This document shows, piece after piece, positions 43,260 to 55,000 of a stretch of 64,000 nucleotides of DNA. Source of the stretch: Bathymodiolus brooksi (taxonomy: Eukaryota; Mollusca; Bivalvia; Mytilida; Modiolidae); assembly GCA_963680875.1 (NCBI GenBank), contig OY804585.1:30618186-30682185 (forward strand), in the 5' to 3' direction. The translations under genes were made by a program, and so were the position numbers. The notes below the pieces were generated by a model that was given only the letters and a program-made list of their open reading frames with translations, had not been told where the DNA came from and made no database searches. Within the stretch, counting starts at the first letter, position 1, and each line of letters begins with the position of its first letter.

Positions 43260-43850
43260 AAGTGGTAACCCGGACCCGGTTTACACTTAATCAAATGATC
43301 ACGCATAGTGTAAGTGTCAAAATTCACATTGTCTTGAAATATTATATTTTTACAAGTAATATTGCAAGAATTAAGACGTATGATACAGTACATTTTGTAA
43401 ACGGATTCAAAACAATTTATCACTTCCGGCCCGGGTTACAACTTTTATCAGAATCTAAAATGCTCCCATAATGACAAAAGAGAACATTACCATTGAATTT
43501 AAAATATTTTTTACATTTCTTTAATACTGAAAAATGTTCGTTCTGAATATTGTGAAGTTTTAACAAGAAATAAAGGTGTAATCAACGATTAATTGAAAAT
43601 TTTGCCTTGGCCCGGGTTACAACTTTTACTAACTTCGAAAACATATATTGCCGATATTTCGTATAAAAACTAAAAGAAATTATATTTGTTTAAAAAATGT
43701 GATAAAATACATAATTTTTATGCATTATGTTCAAATTTTATTAAAATTAATGCCTTAATAAAGATGTAATAAAGAAAATACGAATTTGGGCCCGGGTTTT
43801 TGGAACCGGACCCGGGCCCGGGTTACCACTTTTACTAACTACCCATAAAT
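43260..43850 (+). repeat. Degenerate tandem repeat with CCCGGG palindromes
   Basis: GGCCCGGGTTACAACTTTTA recurs near 43,428 and 43,608, and a related GGGCCCGGGTTACCACTTTT near 43,814. A partial copy (AACCCGGACCCGG) is at about 43,267. Spacing is about 180-210 bp, with AT-rich filler between GC-rich cores. Confidence 0.65.
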
Positions 43851-44047
43851 GTTGTCAAGGGTGTCTTCTAGGTGGTCCGCGTTACATTAGTACCAGTTTC
43901 ATACTTGTCTGCGCCCTCCGCTGTATATAGCTACAGGGTACCAGGAAAGTTTATTCGTAGGCTGAAAAGTTTATTCGTCTAGTACGAATAAAGCAAAAAT
44001 TTATTCGTATAGCATATTTGTACAGCAAATGTACTGATTGCAGGATA

Positions 44048-44133
44048 AATGGTGTTTAACGCCACTTTCAACAATATTTCAGCTATATCGTGGTGGTCAG
44101 TTTTATTGGTGGAGGAAACCGAAATACCCAGGG
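44048..44133 (-). mobile_element. SINE-1 3' portion, minus strand
   Basis: TGGTGTTTAACGCCACTTTC, AATATTTCAGCTATATCGTG and TTTTATTGGTGGAGGAAACC, then an abrupt junction with a MITE. Confidence 0.8.
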
Positions 44134-44316
44134 CTACGTTTTTTTTTCTTTAAAATTTTATTTTCGGACAACATGAGAGTTAGAATTTTTGAACTCTGAA
44201 TCAGATTATTTTTTATTCCTCCACCAAAATCAGAAATTTTTTTCAGCAACATTGGGAATCAGAATACTTTTTTAGAAAAAAAAACATAGATGAAAACACT
44301 TAATGGTCCATTTGAA
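44134..44316. mobile_element. Harbinger-like MITE, degraded ends
   Basis: Internal blocks ATTTTCGGACAACATGAGAG, CTCTGAATCAGATTATTTTT and AGCAACATTGGGAATCAGAA match the copies at 24.9 and 37.6 kb. The right terminus has decayed to ACACTTAATGGTCC and the left terminus is lost. Confidence 0.7.
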
Positions 44317-44696
44317 GCAAAATCTGTGCAAGATTTATCAACGACACTCGCCTCTCGCTTGAACATTGGAACGGTATGTAAAATGATGTTATAGATTGGG
44401 ACATTGTGACGATCCTAAAGGTGCCTTTAACGGTCGAAAAAGCTTGAAGCGAAATTGACCATGTAAACACTCCTTAACATTGTAGCAGCTCTTAACGATG
44501 CTTAACGGTCTCGTATGCGGATGTTCCTATTATATCCAGCATGTCTTCTTTTTACCGATGAAAAAATCGCATCAAATTAATATACCCGCCCCAAATGGCA
44601 CGTTTACATATTATTGGTCAACACCAGTGTCCTCGAGAGGTACCGAGGCACGGGCACTTGTCTCTGTAAAATAAATTGTGTACTGCCTATGTACCG

Positions 44697-44915
44697 AGGC
44701 GACCATTCAATTTTTAGGTGGGGAAATGTTTTCCCGAGTCAGAATTTTTTCTCACGAAACATTGTCTTCTTTTTTTTAAACTGCATGGTCAGATTTGTTA
44801 TATCTTTTAGGTACCTTTTTCTATAAAATTTGACGACTGAACTATTTTTTCAATAAAAACATACCCCCCCCCCCCCCAAAACACACATTAACACTTAAAT
44901 CAATGGTCGTTTCGT
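44697..44915. mobile_element. Distant member of the TTA/Harbinger-like MITE family
   Basis: GGCGACCATTCAATTTTTAG / CACTTAAATCAATGGTCGTT, with TTA following at the right. The interior (CCCGAGTCAGAATTTTTTC) is only loosely similar. A 14-nt C run is subterminal. Confidence 0.5.
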
Positions 44916-46029
44916 TAAGGATCCACCTCCGATGTTAGATCTAAACAATGGATATGATATCGTATTAAATTAAATATTACATCACTTCAATATGAAGAAC
45001 GAGTGTCTCTTCATTTGATCAAAAGATCAGCTACCTGAGATATCACCTTTGTAAGTGCTCTTCGCTTATTTAAGTATCTACTGATAAAACCTAAAAATAT
45101 TACTATTTATTTTTAGAACTGATGAAATATTATACCTACTACCTATCTGTAATAGAGACATAGTTTTTTTTCTACTTATAGAATGTTTACCTGGAATTCC
45201 TTTCCCAGCTTCTATATACCTGTCACATCTTCTGTATACCTGTCCCTTTTGTAATTTTATACTGTTCAGTACATATTTATTTGTGAATAAATTTGTTATA
45301 CAAGTCCATTTGTTTGTTGTTTACATGAGTCTTCCTGGGTTATTGGTCATATGTATATACTTTTTATATATCATTCATATTTGTGTCAATTTCATGCAAA
45401 ATAATAACTAAAGGTTCCCAAGAACATGTGATCGTGTGGTTTCTAATTTGACCTTTAAATTTTATAGAACAATCGCATCTGATTCTATAGTCAGATTAAT
45501 TTTCTATATATACATATCTTTATTCTCATACAGCCAAATACAATGGTACAGAGAAAAATAACTGAGCAGGAAATTTTAATGTAATTTTTTTTATCAAAAT
45601 ATGTATAATCGGTATAAATAGACCGAGAGTAAAAATAAATCACAATAAAACGCGGAAGATATGTTGAACAACTGATTATCATCCCGCTGCATTTTTAATT
45701 TGTGATAATTTTGACTTATAACTTTAATAATCATTTCAAGACATTTCTATTTTTAGTGCCAGCGGCCATCTTCAATGGAGGGCAGGGCTGTTGGACACAA
45801 TTTTGAAAGCTGACCACACAAGGACCAGCCCAGATATATTTGGTTTAATTTAGTTTCGTTGGTTCTGAGATTTTTATCAAAATATCCCTAATTTCCATAA
45901 GCGGAACGGATGAAAGAAAAAAGTAGTTCATAGAAAAACCAAGAATATATTTTAAACTATTCATTGCAATGTAGCTGCAGTTAACATCTGCTCATTTAAG
46001 TCCAATGGTTTCAGATGAGAAGATTTAAG
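44916..46029. other. AT-rich stretch; possible retroposon end at about 45,500
   Basis: On the minus strand GTATGAGAATAAAGATATGT (about 45,505-45,524) looks like a polyadenylated retroelement terminus, but no body is recognised. No gene. Confidence 0.35.
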
Positions 46030-46115
46030 TGTGAAAGACTACGACGTATGACGGACAGACACCAATAGATAGGTAACGGTCACATGGATCTTTGACCAGG
46101 TGAGCTATAAAAAAT
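46030..46115 (+). repeat. Dispersed 'GACGGACAGACACCAA...CCAGGTGAGCTA' repeat
   Basis: ACGACGTATGACGGACAGAC and CTTTGACCAGGTGAGCTA follow the same layout as the copy at about 31,620-31,690 and a repeat I recall as common in bivalves. Confidence 0.45.
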
Positions 46116-46207
46116 TTAACAATAAACGTCAATTTCGATACTGTTGAAGAACTCTTTAAAATCGGCACAAAAGTTGGACATCTCAGATAAAAACAAGTAG
46201 ATGAACA

Positions 46208-46400
46208 CAGGGGCGGATCCAGGGGGGGGGGGGGGGGGCGCACCCGGCACGCGCCCCCCTAAAATTTGAAAAAAAAATGATTTTTTGGCGTAAAATCGTG
46301 ATTTTTCACACGAAATACCCCAACAATTTTCGCGCCTCCCTCCGCTCGGCGCAATTTTTTTAAGTGCTCCCCCCTAATTAAAATCCTGGATCCGCCCCTG
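46208..46400. mobile_element. 193-bp MITE, CAGGGGCGG ends, 5-bp TSD GAACA
   Basis: CAGGGGCGGATCCAGG / CCTGGATCCGCCCCTG, GAACA on both sides (46,203-46,207; 46,401-46,405), a 17-nt G run at 46,222-46,238. The interior matches the 36.6-kb copy in inverse orientation. Confidence 0.9.
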
Positions 46401-46970
46401 GAACAGTACTGATGGACAAATATACAAATAACAACGCGATGCACTCTCACTCTCCCCCTGGGAAACTTCAAACCCAGATAACAAGCCGTATCCTTAAGAC
46501 GTCACAAAACGTGGCAAAGTTGGACCGGTTAATAGACAATCCTTGCCCTCTCAATGGTAACGACTGTACATTTAAAACAAACATTTACATGTAATAAGTT
46601 TGTGTTGGCATAAGTTGGGAGTAACAGAACGAAGTTGTACCAGAACCTCAATCCACCATTTCTTTCAAAAGTTTGCAACATTTATTCTTGGGCATATGTT
46701 ATCATGTTTTAAATATGAAAAAGCTTAACTGGGCTGACTACCAAAGCTAACATGTTATTGTAGTTAATTGTATCAAATGATAACGAGGTCTTATCTATAC
46801 ACAGGGTGTGTTATTATTGTTGGATGAACAAAAAAATCCCTAAATAACATCAACATTAAAACCAGCCTAAGAAGATTTTTGTACCTTTATCCACAAAGGG
46901 TCTTATATTACACTTTATTCAGCAATAACATACAGTCATTTGATGTTTCTTATCTATACAATTCCCGTCG
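46401..46970. other. Non-coding stretch without recognised features
   Basis: Nothing supported. Confidence 0.45.
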
Positions 46971-47204
46971 GTGCTTGACATGCAGCCATTGTCTAATATA
47001 ATGGACACATATACAAGGAACTTGTACAAAAACTTTCCCTCATTTCCACAGAATACTGATTTCCTAGAAGACACTAATAACACAATCTGTTCAAAGGACT
47101 GGTACAAGGAAGATTCATACGATGTTAAAGGGGTCGTTATTTCTTTCTTATGTGCAATGATTTTCACATTTCTGATTAAAAAAAAAACGTCGTTAGAAAA
47201 CTAA
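46971..47204 (+). CDS. Possible C-terminal exon with a membrane anchor, unknown gene
   Basis: An open frame whose end reads VVISFLCAMIFTFLIKKKTS then LEN and a stop: a 15-residue hydrophobic segment followed by lysines, as in a tail anchor or single-pass C-terminus. Upstream residues are polar with Cys and N-glycosylation-like NNT. No clear acceptor was fixed and the family is unrecognised. Chance remains quite possible. Confidence 0.2.
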   Translation: MLDMQPLSNIMDTYTRNLYKNFPSFPQNTDFLEDTNNTICSKDWYKEDSYDVKGVVISFLCAMIFTFLIKKKTSLEN

Positions 47205-47479
47205 GGGAAGTGAACAAAGGGGAGTAACTCTAAGTGTCGTCTATATTTTTTTAGTTTTTAAAACAAAAAAAGCTTGGAATTTGTTTATAATTATGGGCCT
47301 AATTTGACCATGAAAAATAATCTAGATATCCAAATGCAATTAACAGATGGGGTGTGTCAGAAGCACCACCCCTTGGTGTTTTTAGCAGGTTTACTACTTG
47401 TTAAGGAATATGCAACATATGTAAAGTTTCACACTGGATCTGAGATAATAATTATATTTATATTTTTAGAAATATAAAC

Positions 47480-47594
47480 TATGTCCTTTTTCTTTTGTGT
47501 GTATGTCTCATTTATCAATCATGAATGTTTGTATTGTTAATGATGCCTCATGTGGGCCCTATGATTAGGTAATAAAAATATATTATTATTATAC
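47480..47594 (+). mobile_element. LINE 3' terminus with (ATT)n tail
   Basis: GATGCCTCATGTGGGCCCTA TGATTAGG AATAAAAATATATTATTATT parallels the end of the 23.7-kb LINE (GCCCCTTGAGGGACCCTAAT TGG AATAAAAATATTG). No coding remnant is recognised upstream. Confidence 0.55.
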
Positions 47595-47815
47595 GTCCTG
47601 ATTGTATGGTAAACAGTAGTTTGATTAACATCTATCTAACTAGAGTTATTGGTCTTATACATGACCAAATCCATGTCGTTTACATATAAAATATGTTGAT
47701 CTATGTCTCATCAGCTGCTCCCTGCTAATTTAATCATTTTTATGAAAGTTTTTCAGATAATAAACCAACCTGAAATTAATCTAAGGTGACATGCATAAAT
47801 AAGAACATGTACTCT

Positions 47816-48235
47816 TCATAATTAGTGTGAACCAAATATGGTGAATCTACATGTTACATGGTAAAGGAGAAAACGTCCTAATCATGAAACTTAAACAAAT
47901 CAGTAGACCATGAAGATTATGTCAAGGTCAGGAGAAAATTAACTGTCCAACATGTACCCACTATGATCAATGAGTGGACCAAGTTTGGAGTGCCTATGTT
48001 GTATGGCAAAGGAGAAACTGACCTAATCATGAAAACTTCAGTAGAACATGAAATTGAGGTCAAGGTCAGGTGACTGACATAGCAATTGTCTAATTGACAC
48101 CCCAAAAAAATACCTTCCATGATCAATGTGTAGAACAAATATGATCATCCTATGTTGTATGATAATGGAGAAACAGATCTCATCATAAAAATTGTTACCA
48201 CTGTCATAGCCACCGCTGCAAAAGCAATACCCATG
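47816..48235. repeat. Diverged tandem repeat, period about 150 bp, three units
   Basis: TACATG.TACATGGTAAAGGAGAAA, CTATGTTGTATGGCAAAGGA and CTATGTTGTATGATAATGGA mark three units at about 47,846, 47,990 and 48,150. Each is followed by a CTAATCATGAAA-like block, and two also contain TGAGGTCAAGGTCAGG-like text. It resembles a dispersed bivalve repeat. Confidence 0.6.
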
Positions 48236-49120
48236 TCTCGTCCTTCACTGATTTTGTCACACACAATATAAAAATGGTATAGGTGTAAAGGATTTTATAG
48301 CACAATTTCATTCCATTTCCCCCCAACTGTCCTACAGTCCGATATATACACTACAATGTACTATGAAAGAAGATAAACAAATTAATATCTGAAAATACAA
48401 GTTTCTATTCAACACTCTTACTCCATATTAAATGTCCTTGATAGAAGCACCTCTGACCTTGACTTGATTACTTATGGGAGCAACAATCTCTAAAGTACAA
48501 TATGTGTCAATTCTTTTATTCTCATAGTACTATATCTATTATTCATGTCAATAGAGCATTTGTACATTTCTGATTTATTCTAAATTTATGTTTTTATATA
48601 TCTTTATAAGAGTTATTTCCCTTGAGTGCAGACTAAAGGGTTAATTTCCAGGCAAATGTCAAGGAATATAACATCTCTTTTTATTTTTTATTTTATCATA
48701 ATCTGTACACAATTTTAATGTTACGATTTATGAATTTTCATTTAGCTATAAATCTAGCTATCCTCTAGGTTTTTATAAGGTTCAAACATCTACAAACTAT
48801 AAAAAAAATATTCACATCAAATTCTTTGTCCTTCACGTTGCTATTGAATGGAATGGTTACCATGGTTACCATTATCCTGGCACTAGGGAAATAACTCCTT
48901 CAAAAATGTATAAAAACGTTTAATTTTAGAGTCAAATCAGGAATGTTTAATGGTTTATTCTGAAGAGGTAAATGTTTTCTTTGTTATTAACAGGCCTTAC
49001 AAGTATGATTTATATATATATACGGTATATATACTGTGTTCTGATTGGACAAATTTGAAGTAAGAGTATGACATTTATTTTTAGAAGTTTTATTACTGTA
49101 CGGTCTGGTGAAGACAATTT
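48236..49120. other. Non-coding stretch; TA-rich hairpin
   Basis: A TATATATATACGGTATATATA self-complementary run lies at about 49,012-49,033. No gene. Confidence 0.5.
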
Positions 49121-49480
49121 CAGTGAGTAAGTGATTGCTGTTTTAATACCAAATGAGCAAAATTTCAGCTCTATCATGGTGAGAACAAGTTACAATTCAA
49201 TGAGATGATGATGATGCCTGCTAGTTCTAGACCAAAACAGTTGGATTTTTATAGCACTAGCTCAAACAACAGTGCACAGGTAGACATGTTGCTCCACTCA
49301 GACACATTATCCTGCTTCCGAGCTAACCGGTCTTTGCTCTTATTCCTATATGTTCTGTGCTCAACGGAAAAGCAGCTAATACCACTTTTATATTCTTTGG
49401 TTTGACCCAATCAGGGCTAGAATCTACAATCTACTGCACTTGAGGTGAACACACTAACAATTACACCACCAACGTTGGTC
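49121..49480 (-). mobile_element. SINE-2, full length, minus strand
   Basis: Minus-strand order: head GGTGTAATTGTTAGTGTGTT, B-box region, GGTCAAACCAAAGAATATA, one central module (GGATAATGTGTCTGAGTGGA), AACTTGTTCTCACCATGATA and a CACTTACTCACTG tail. More diverged than the 33.4-kb copy. Confidence 0.8.
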
Positions 49481-51068
49481 AAGAAACAATTTGAAGAACG
49501 AGAACATTCCAGTAGACTTGAAATAAAAAGATAATGCAGACTCCAGGATAGTCAAAGCTTTTTATTTATGAATATTCTAACATACGACTATCCAGATTTG
49601 TCACACAGAAAACAAGGACGTAATCATAGGTGTTGAGACAGGCCTGTCGAAACACACGCTTTATGATGACAAAATGATAACAATGGGCATATTTTATTAA
49701 CATTTCTCACAAAGAGAACAGATAAATAATTTTTAAATTCACTTTTTCAAAAACTAATGCATCATGGGAATTTTTCCTACAAAAGTACTTCAGAAACCAA
49801 AATTTGAAATGGTAATTTGTCATAGGTCTGTGATAAGATGTTTAAAACATTTTTTTATTGAATGACGTTTAAATTGGTGTAAAGAAAATGAAAAAGTTTC
49901 TGGAAAAGTGAATTCTATTGCACAAAATTGATAATTTAACTTTTTTTTAAATTAGGAAACAAAATTTGATAAAAGCTATTTACAAGAAAGTGCCTAGGGC
50001 AAGAATATTGAGTTACATAAGACTAAATAAATTAATTCCTTTTATAAAGGATATATTTGTGAATAAATACTGAATTATTTGTTCATCGAAAAGGCTAGCA
50101 GTAAAAATTTAATGTTTATTTAACTAAAAAATAATGTCTTTCGTTAAATAAATAAATGACGAAAAGTCAGCATAAAATATTTCAGTGCTAGAAAATTTCT
50201 AAATATTTTGTCAATAAATGTCTTCACTTTCCCTTTGTCTTCTATTTGTATCACTAAAACAAGGAGTTTAAAGGGAATAGAACAAATCTGAAAAAGAAAA
50301 AGAAGAAATTAAATTTACATTACAATAATACATATACTAGAGTATGAACAAAGAGAGACAACTCACAAAACTATCAGCTGCAAGCATAACTGAAAAAAGT
50401 TTGGTTTGGTTTATGGTGTTTAATGCCACTTTCAACAATATTTCAGTTATATCATGGCGGTCAGTTTTATTGGTGGATAAAACTGGAGTAGCCAGAGAAA
50501 ACCACCAACCTGTCACAAGTCACTGACAAACTTTATCACATAATAAACAAATATAAGGGATTCTTCGGAACCTTGTGTCTCACCTGCTTTCCACACATCA
50601 ATAAGTCAACGTAATCACTTCAAATTTTGTTTTATAGATCTTTTTTTTTCATGAATAAATATTCAAATTGTCAGACAAAATAGAAAAAAAAATATCCTGT
50701 TTAAACATTAATAAGACAGGAGACATTTTAAACATGTAAAATTTGTAAAGGGGTTCTCATCTGATATCAAAATATAATATACAACAGTCAATGTTTGCTT
50801 TTGTTTTATGCTGTTTTTATGAAAGGGGAACATATAAACATTTTAACAAAGTTCAAATTCTAATGGAAAACAGGAAAGAAATTTATAATTATTTGAAAGT
50901 TTGCATGTATGTACAATATTTTTCAGGAGGTAATGGATATCAAAATATTATACAGTTGTATAGATTTCTCCTCACCTTTGACTTTAGGCTGAGGTCATGG
51001 ACATCTTAATATTATACAGATCTCTCCTTACCTTTGACCCTAGGCTGAGGTCATGGACATCTTAATCT
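49481..51068 (-). other. 3' UTR / downstream flank of troponin T
   Basis: Follows the TAG stop of the troponin T gene on the minus strand. It contains a 53-bp direct duplication next to the stop (about 50,960-51,068; GGCTGAGGTCATGGACATCT twice) and a SINE-1 at 50,400-50,545. AATAAA (minus) candidates occur at about 50,110, 49,853, 49,692 and 49,560. Which one is used cannot be told from sequence. Confidence 0.5.
50400..50545 (-). mobile_element. SINE-1, minus strand, downstream of the troponin T stop
   Basis: TTGGTTTGGTTTATGGTGTT, then the body to CTTTATCACATAATA. It lies in the same orientation as the gene, so it would be part of the 3' UTR if transcription extends this far. Confidence 0.85.
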
Positions 51069-51236
51069 CTATTCTTCTTCTTCTTCACCTTCTGCTTCTG
51101 ATGTTTGTCCCCCCTTTCTTCGTACTATTTCAGGGGGAGCTACTGGTTTACAAATCTCTTCAAAAAGTGTCATTCTTTCATTATAGCTTCTGTTGTCAGT
51201 ATGTCTTTCATATTTACTACATAACTGTATTTTTGG
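51069..51236 (-). CDS. TnT: Troponin T, last coding exon
   Basis: Troponin T anchors the troponin complex to tropomyosin on muscle thin filaments. This exon has an acceptor (TTGTATTTTAACAG, about 51,250-51,237), starts in phase 0 with PKIQLCSKYERHTDNRSYNE, and ends EGEEEEE-TAG at 51,071-51,069 (56 codons with the stop). The block PKIQ..SKYERxTDxRSY is the signature of invertebrate troponin T C-terminal regions (insect form, from memory: PKIQVASKYERRxDTRSY). The acidic tail is shorter than the long poly-Glu tail of insects. A 53-bp duplication begins right after the stop. Confidence 0.92.
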   Translation of the reverse strand, partial: PKIQLCSKYERHTDNRSYNERMTLFEEICKPVAPPEIVRRKGGQTSEAEGEEEEE

Positions 51237-51947
51237 CTGTTAAAATACAAATTATTCAAAACTCAATTAATTTTGTCTGACATTGTAATAATTTTCAACG
51301 ATTTTGCTCATTTTCGTTTTGGATCTACAATCAAACTTGTATTAAAGTCATCATTGGTACAAAGGGAAAATGGACGCTTAAGAAAAATGACCATTTATTC
51401 AAAATCGGTAGATCTGGATTAAAGTTCGATTCTGTAATGATTCTTGTTATTGCTCAGATAAAAAAGTTTACGAAAATAATGTTCCCAAAGTTAAAATCTC
51501 CCACAAACTATGGTTTCCATGAATTATTTCTTAATTTTAAGTATACAATGTTTCTTTTGTTGCTTAGTATCACAATCTTCATCATGTTCTGAATTTCAAA
51601 TGAAAATGGACAGTTATAATGGTTCATAAATAAACATATTGAATTTCAATGTTTATATCTTTATTTCAGGAAAGATTCAATTTGATTTTAAATGATGTTT
51701 ATGTAATGCGATTAGATATTATTCGATTTATTGTATTTATTTACAAATACAAAAAAAATGCAATGTATGAAGTTGAGAATATTAATATCAATGTTTCGTG
51801 TATATAATATCAGATTTAATAAACACAATGTCCAGCAATTAAAAGGTAACCAAAACGATGTGAGACAAAATTCATGGAACTTTCTTTTCTGTGCGAGAAA
51901 TATTTTTTTTTGTAAGCGGTAAAAAAAGAAAGAAACGTAATACTTAC

Positions 51948-51984
51948 AGGAGCATTAATAAATTTATCTGCAAGTCTGTCAAAA
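51948..51984 (-). CDS. TnT: Troponin T, 37-bp exon
   Basis: The acceptor TTTTTCTTTCAG precedes 51,984 and the donor GTAAGT follows 51,948 on the minus strand. Its first base completes the split Ser codon (TC|T) left by the 39-bp exon. It then reads FDRLADKFINAP and ends in phase 0, joining directly to PKIQLCSKYER. The 38-bp satellite begins only 64 bp upstream of this acceptor, so the branch point and polypyrimidine tract must lie in that short gap or in repeat DNA. Confidence 0.85.
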
Positions 51985-52048
51985 CTGAAAGAAAAATCAA
52001 AATAATTATTACAATGTTACAAAGAACTGTAGCTATATTAAAACAGCA

Positions 52049-55000
52049 TACAGTCAAACCAGCATTAGTGACCACCTCTATTAAGTTACAGTCAAACCTG
52101 CTTTAGTGACCACCTCTATTAAGTTACAGTCAAACCAGCTTTAGTGACCACCTCTATTAAGTTAGTCAAACCTGCTTTAGTGACCACCTCTATTAAGTTA
52201 CAGTCAAACCTGCTTTAGTGACCACCTCTATTAAGTTACAGTCAAACCAGCTTTAGTGACCACCTCTATTAAGTTACAGTCAAACCAGCTTTAGTGACCA
52301 CCTCTATTAAGTTACAGTCAAACCAGCTTTAGTGACCACCTCTATTAAGTTACAGTAAAACTTACTTTAGTGACCACCTCTATTAAGTTAGTCAAACCTG
52401 CTTTAGTGACCACCTCTATTAAGTTACAGTCAAACCTGCTTTAGTGACCACCTCTATTAAGTTACAGTCAAACCTGCTTTAGTGGCCATCTCTATTAAGT
52501 TACAGTCAAACCTGCTTTAGTGACCACCTCTATTAAGTTACAGTCAAACCTGCTTTAGTGACCACCTCTATTAAGTTACAGTCAAACCTACTTTAGTGAC
52601 CACCTCTATTAAGTTACAGTCAAACCTGCTTTAGTGACCATCTCTATTAAGTTACAGTCAAACCTATTTTAGTGACCACCTCTATTAAGTTACAGTCAAA
52701 CCTGCTTTAGTGACCACCTCTATTAAATTACAGTCAAACCAGCTTTAGTGACCACCTCTATTAAGTTACAGTCAAACCAGCTTTAGTGACCACCTCTATT
52801 AAGTTACAGTCAAATCTGCTTTAGTGACCACCTTTATTAAGTTACAGTCAAACCTACTTTAGTGACCACCTCTATTAACATACAGTCAAACCTGCTTTAG
52901 TGACCACCTCTATTAAGTTACAGTAAAACTTACTTTAGTGACCACCTCTATTAAGTTACAGTCAAGCCTGCTTTAGTGACCACCTCTATTAAGTTACAGT
53001 CAAACCTACTTTAGTGACCACCTATATTAAGTTACAGTCAAACCTACTTTAGTGACCACCTCTATTAAGTTACAGTCAAACCTACTTTAGTGACCACCTC
53101 TATTAAGTTACAGTCAAACCTGCTTTAGTGACCACCTCTATTAAGTTACTGTCAAACGTACTTTAGTGACCACCTCTATTAAGTTAGTCAAACCTGCATT
53201 AGTGACCACCTCTATTAAGTTACAGTCAAACCTGCTTTAGTGACCACCTCTATTAAGTTACAGTCAAACCTGCTTTAGTGACCACCTCTATTAAGTTACA
53301 GTCAAGCCTGCTTTAGTGACCACCTCTATTAAGTTACAGTCAAACTTGCTTTAGTGACCACCTCTATTAAGTTACAGTCAAACCTGCTTTAGTGACCACC
53401 TCTATTAAGTTAGTCAAACCTGCTTTAGTTACCACCTCTATTAAGTTACAGTCAAACCTACTTTAGTGACCACCTCTATTAAGTTACAGTTAAACCTGCT
53501 TTAGTGACCATCTCTATTAAGTTAGTCAAACCTGCTTTAGTGACCACCTCTATTAAGTTACAGTCAAACCTACTTTAGTGACCACATCTATTAAGTTACA
53601 GTCAAACCTACTTTAGTGACCACCTCTATTAAGTTACAGTCAAATCTACTTTAGTGACCACATCTCTTAAGTTACAGTCAAACCAGCTTTAGTGACCACC
53701 TCTATTAAGTTACGATCAAACCTGCTTTAGTGACCACCTCTATTAAGTTAGTCAAACCTGCTTTAGTGACCACCTCTATTAAGTTACAGTCAAACCTGCT
53801 TTAGTGACCACCTCTATTAAGTTACAGTCAAACCTGCTTTAGGGGCCATCTCTATTAAGCTACAGTCAAACCTGCTTTAGTGACCACCTCTATTAAGTTA
53901 CAGTCAAACCTGCTTTAGTGACCACCTCTATTAAGTTACAGTTAAATCTACTTTAGTGACCACCTCTATTAAGTTACAGTCAAACCTACTTTAGGGACCA
54001 CCTCTATTAAGTTACAGTCAAACCTGCTTTAGTGACCACCTCTATTAAGTTACAGTCAAACCTGCTTTAGTGACCACCTCTATTAAGTTACAGTCAAACC
54101 TGCATTAGTGACCACCTCTATTAAGTTACAGTCAAACCTGCTTTAGTGACCACCTCTATTAAGTTACAGTCAAACCTACTTTAGTGACCACCTCTATTAA
54201 GCTACAGTGAAACCTGCTTTAGTGACCACCTCTATTAAGTTACAGTCAAACCTGCTTTAGTGACCATCTCTATTAAGTTACAATCAAACCTACTTTAGTG
54301 ACCACCTCTATTAAGTTACAGTCAAACCTAATTTAGTGACCACCTCTATTAAGCTACAGTCAAACCTGCTTTAGTGACCACCTCTATTAAGTTACAGTCA
54401 AACCTGCTTTAGTGACCACCTCTATTAAGTTATAATCAAACCTGCTTTAGTGACCACCTCTATTAAGTTACAATCAAACCTACTTTAGTGACCACCTCTA
54501 TTAAGTTACAGTCAAACCTACTTTAGTGACCACCTCTATTAAGCTACAGTCAAACCTGCTTTAGTGACCACCTCTATTAAGTTACAGTCAAACCTGCTTT
54601 AGTGACCACCTCTATTAAGTTACAATCAAACCTGCTTTAGTGACCACCTCTATTAAGTTACAATCAAACCTACTTTAGTGACCACCTCTATTAAGTTACA
54701 GTCAAACCTACTTTAGTGACCACCTCTATTAAGTTACAGTCAAGTGACCACCTCTATTAAGTTACAGTCAAACCTGCTTTAGTGACCACCTCTATTAAGT
54801 TACGATCAAACCTGCTTTAGTGACCACCTCTATTAAGTTACAATCAAACCTACTTTAGTGACCACCTCTATTAAGTTACAGTCAAATCTACTTTAGTGAC
54901 CACCTCTATTAAGTTACAGTCAAACCAGCTTTAGTGACCACCTCTATTAAGTTACAGTCAAACCTGCTTTAGTGACCACCTCTATTAAGTTACAGTCAAA

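Noticed and set aside
46971..47204. Part of the LINE ending at 47,594
   Set aside because: No residue pattern of the LINE C-terminus (no CxxC...HxxxxC, no LYG.E.WG) was found. Kept separately as a weak unknown exon.
50791..51280. Plus-strand frames of 72-75 codons
   Set aside because: Antisense to the troponin T last exon and its 3' UTR. The minus strand has the conserved protein and splice sites.
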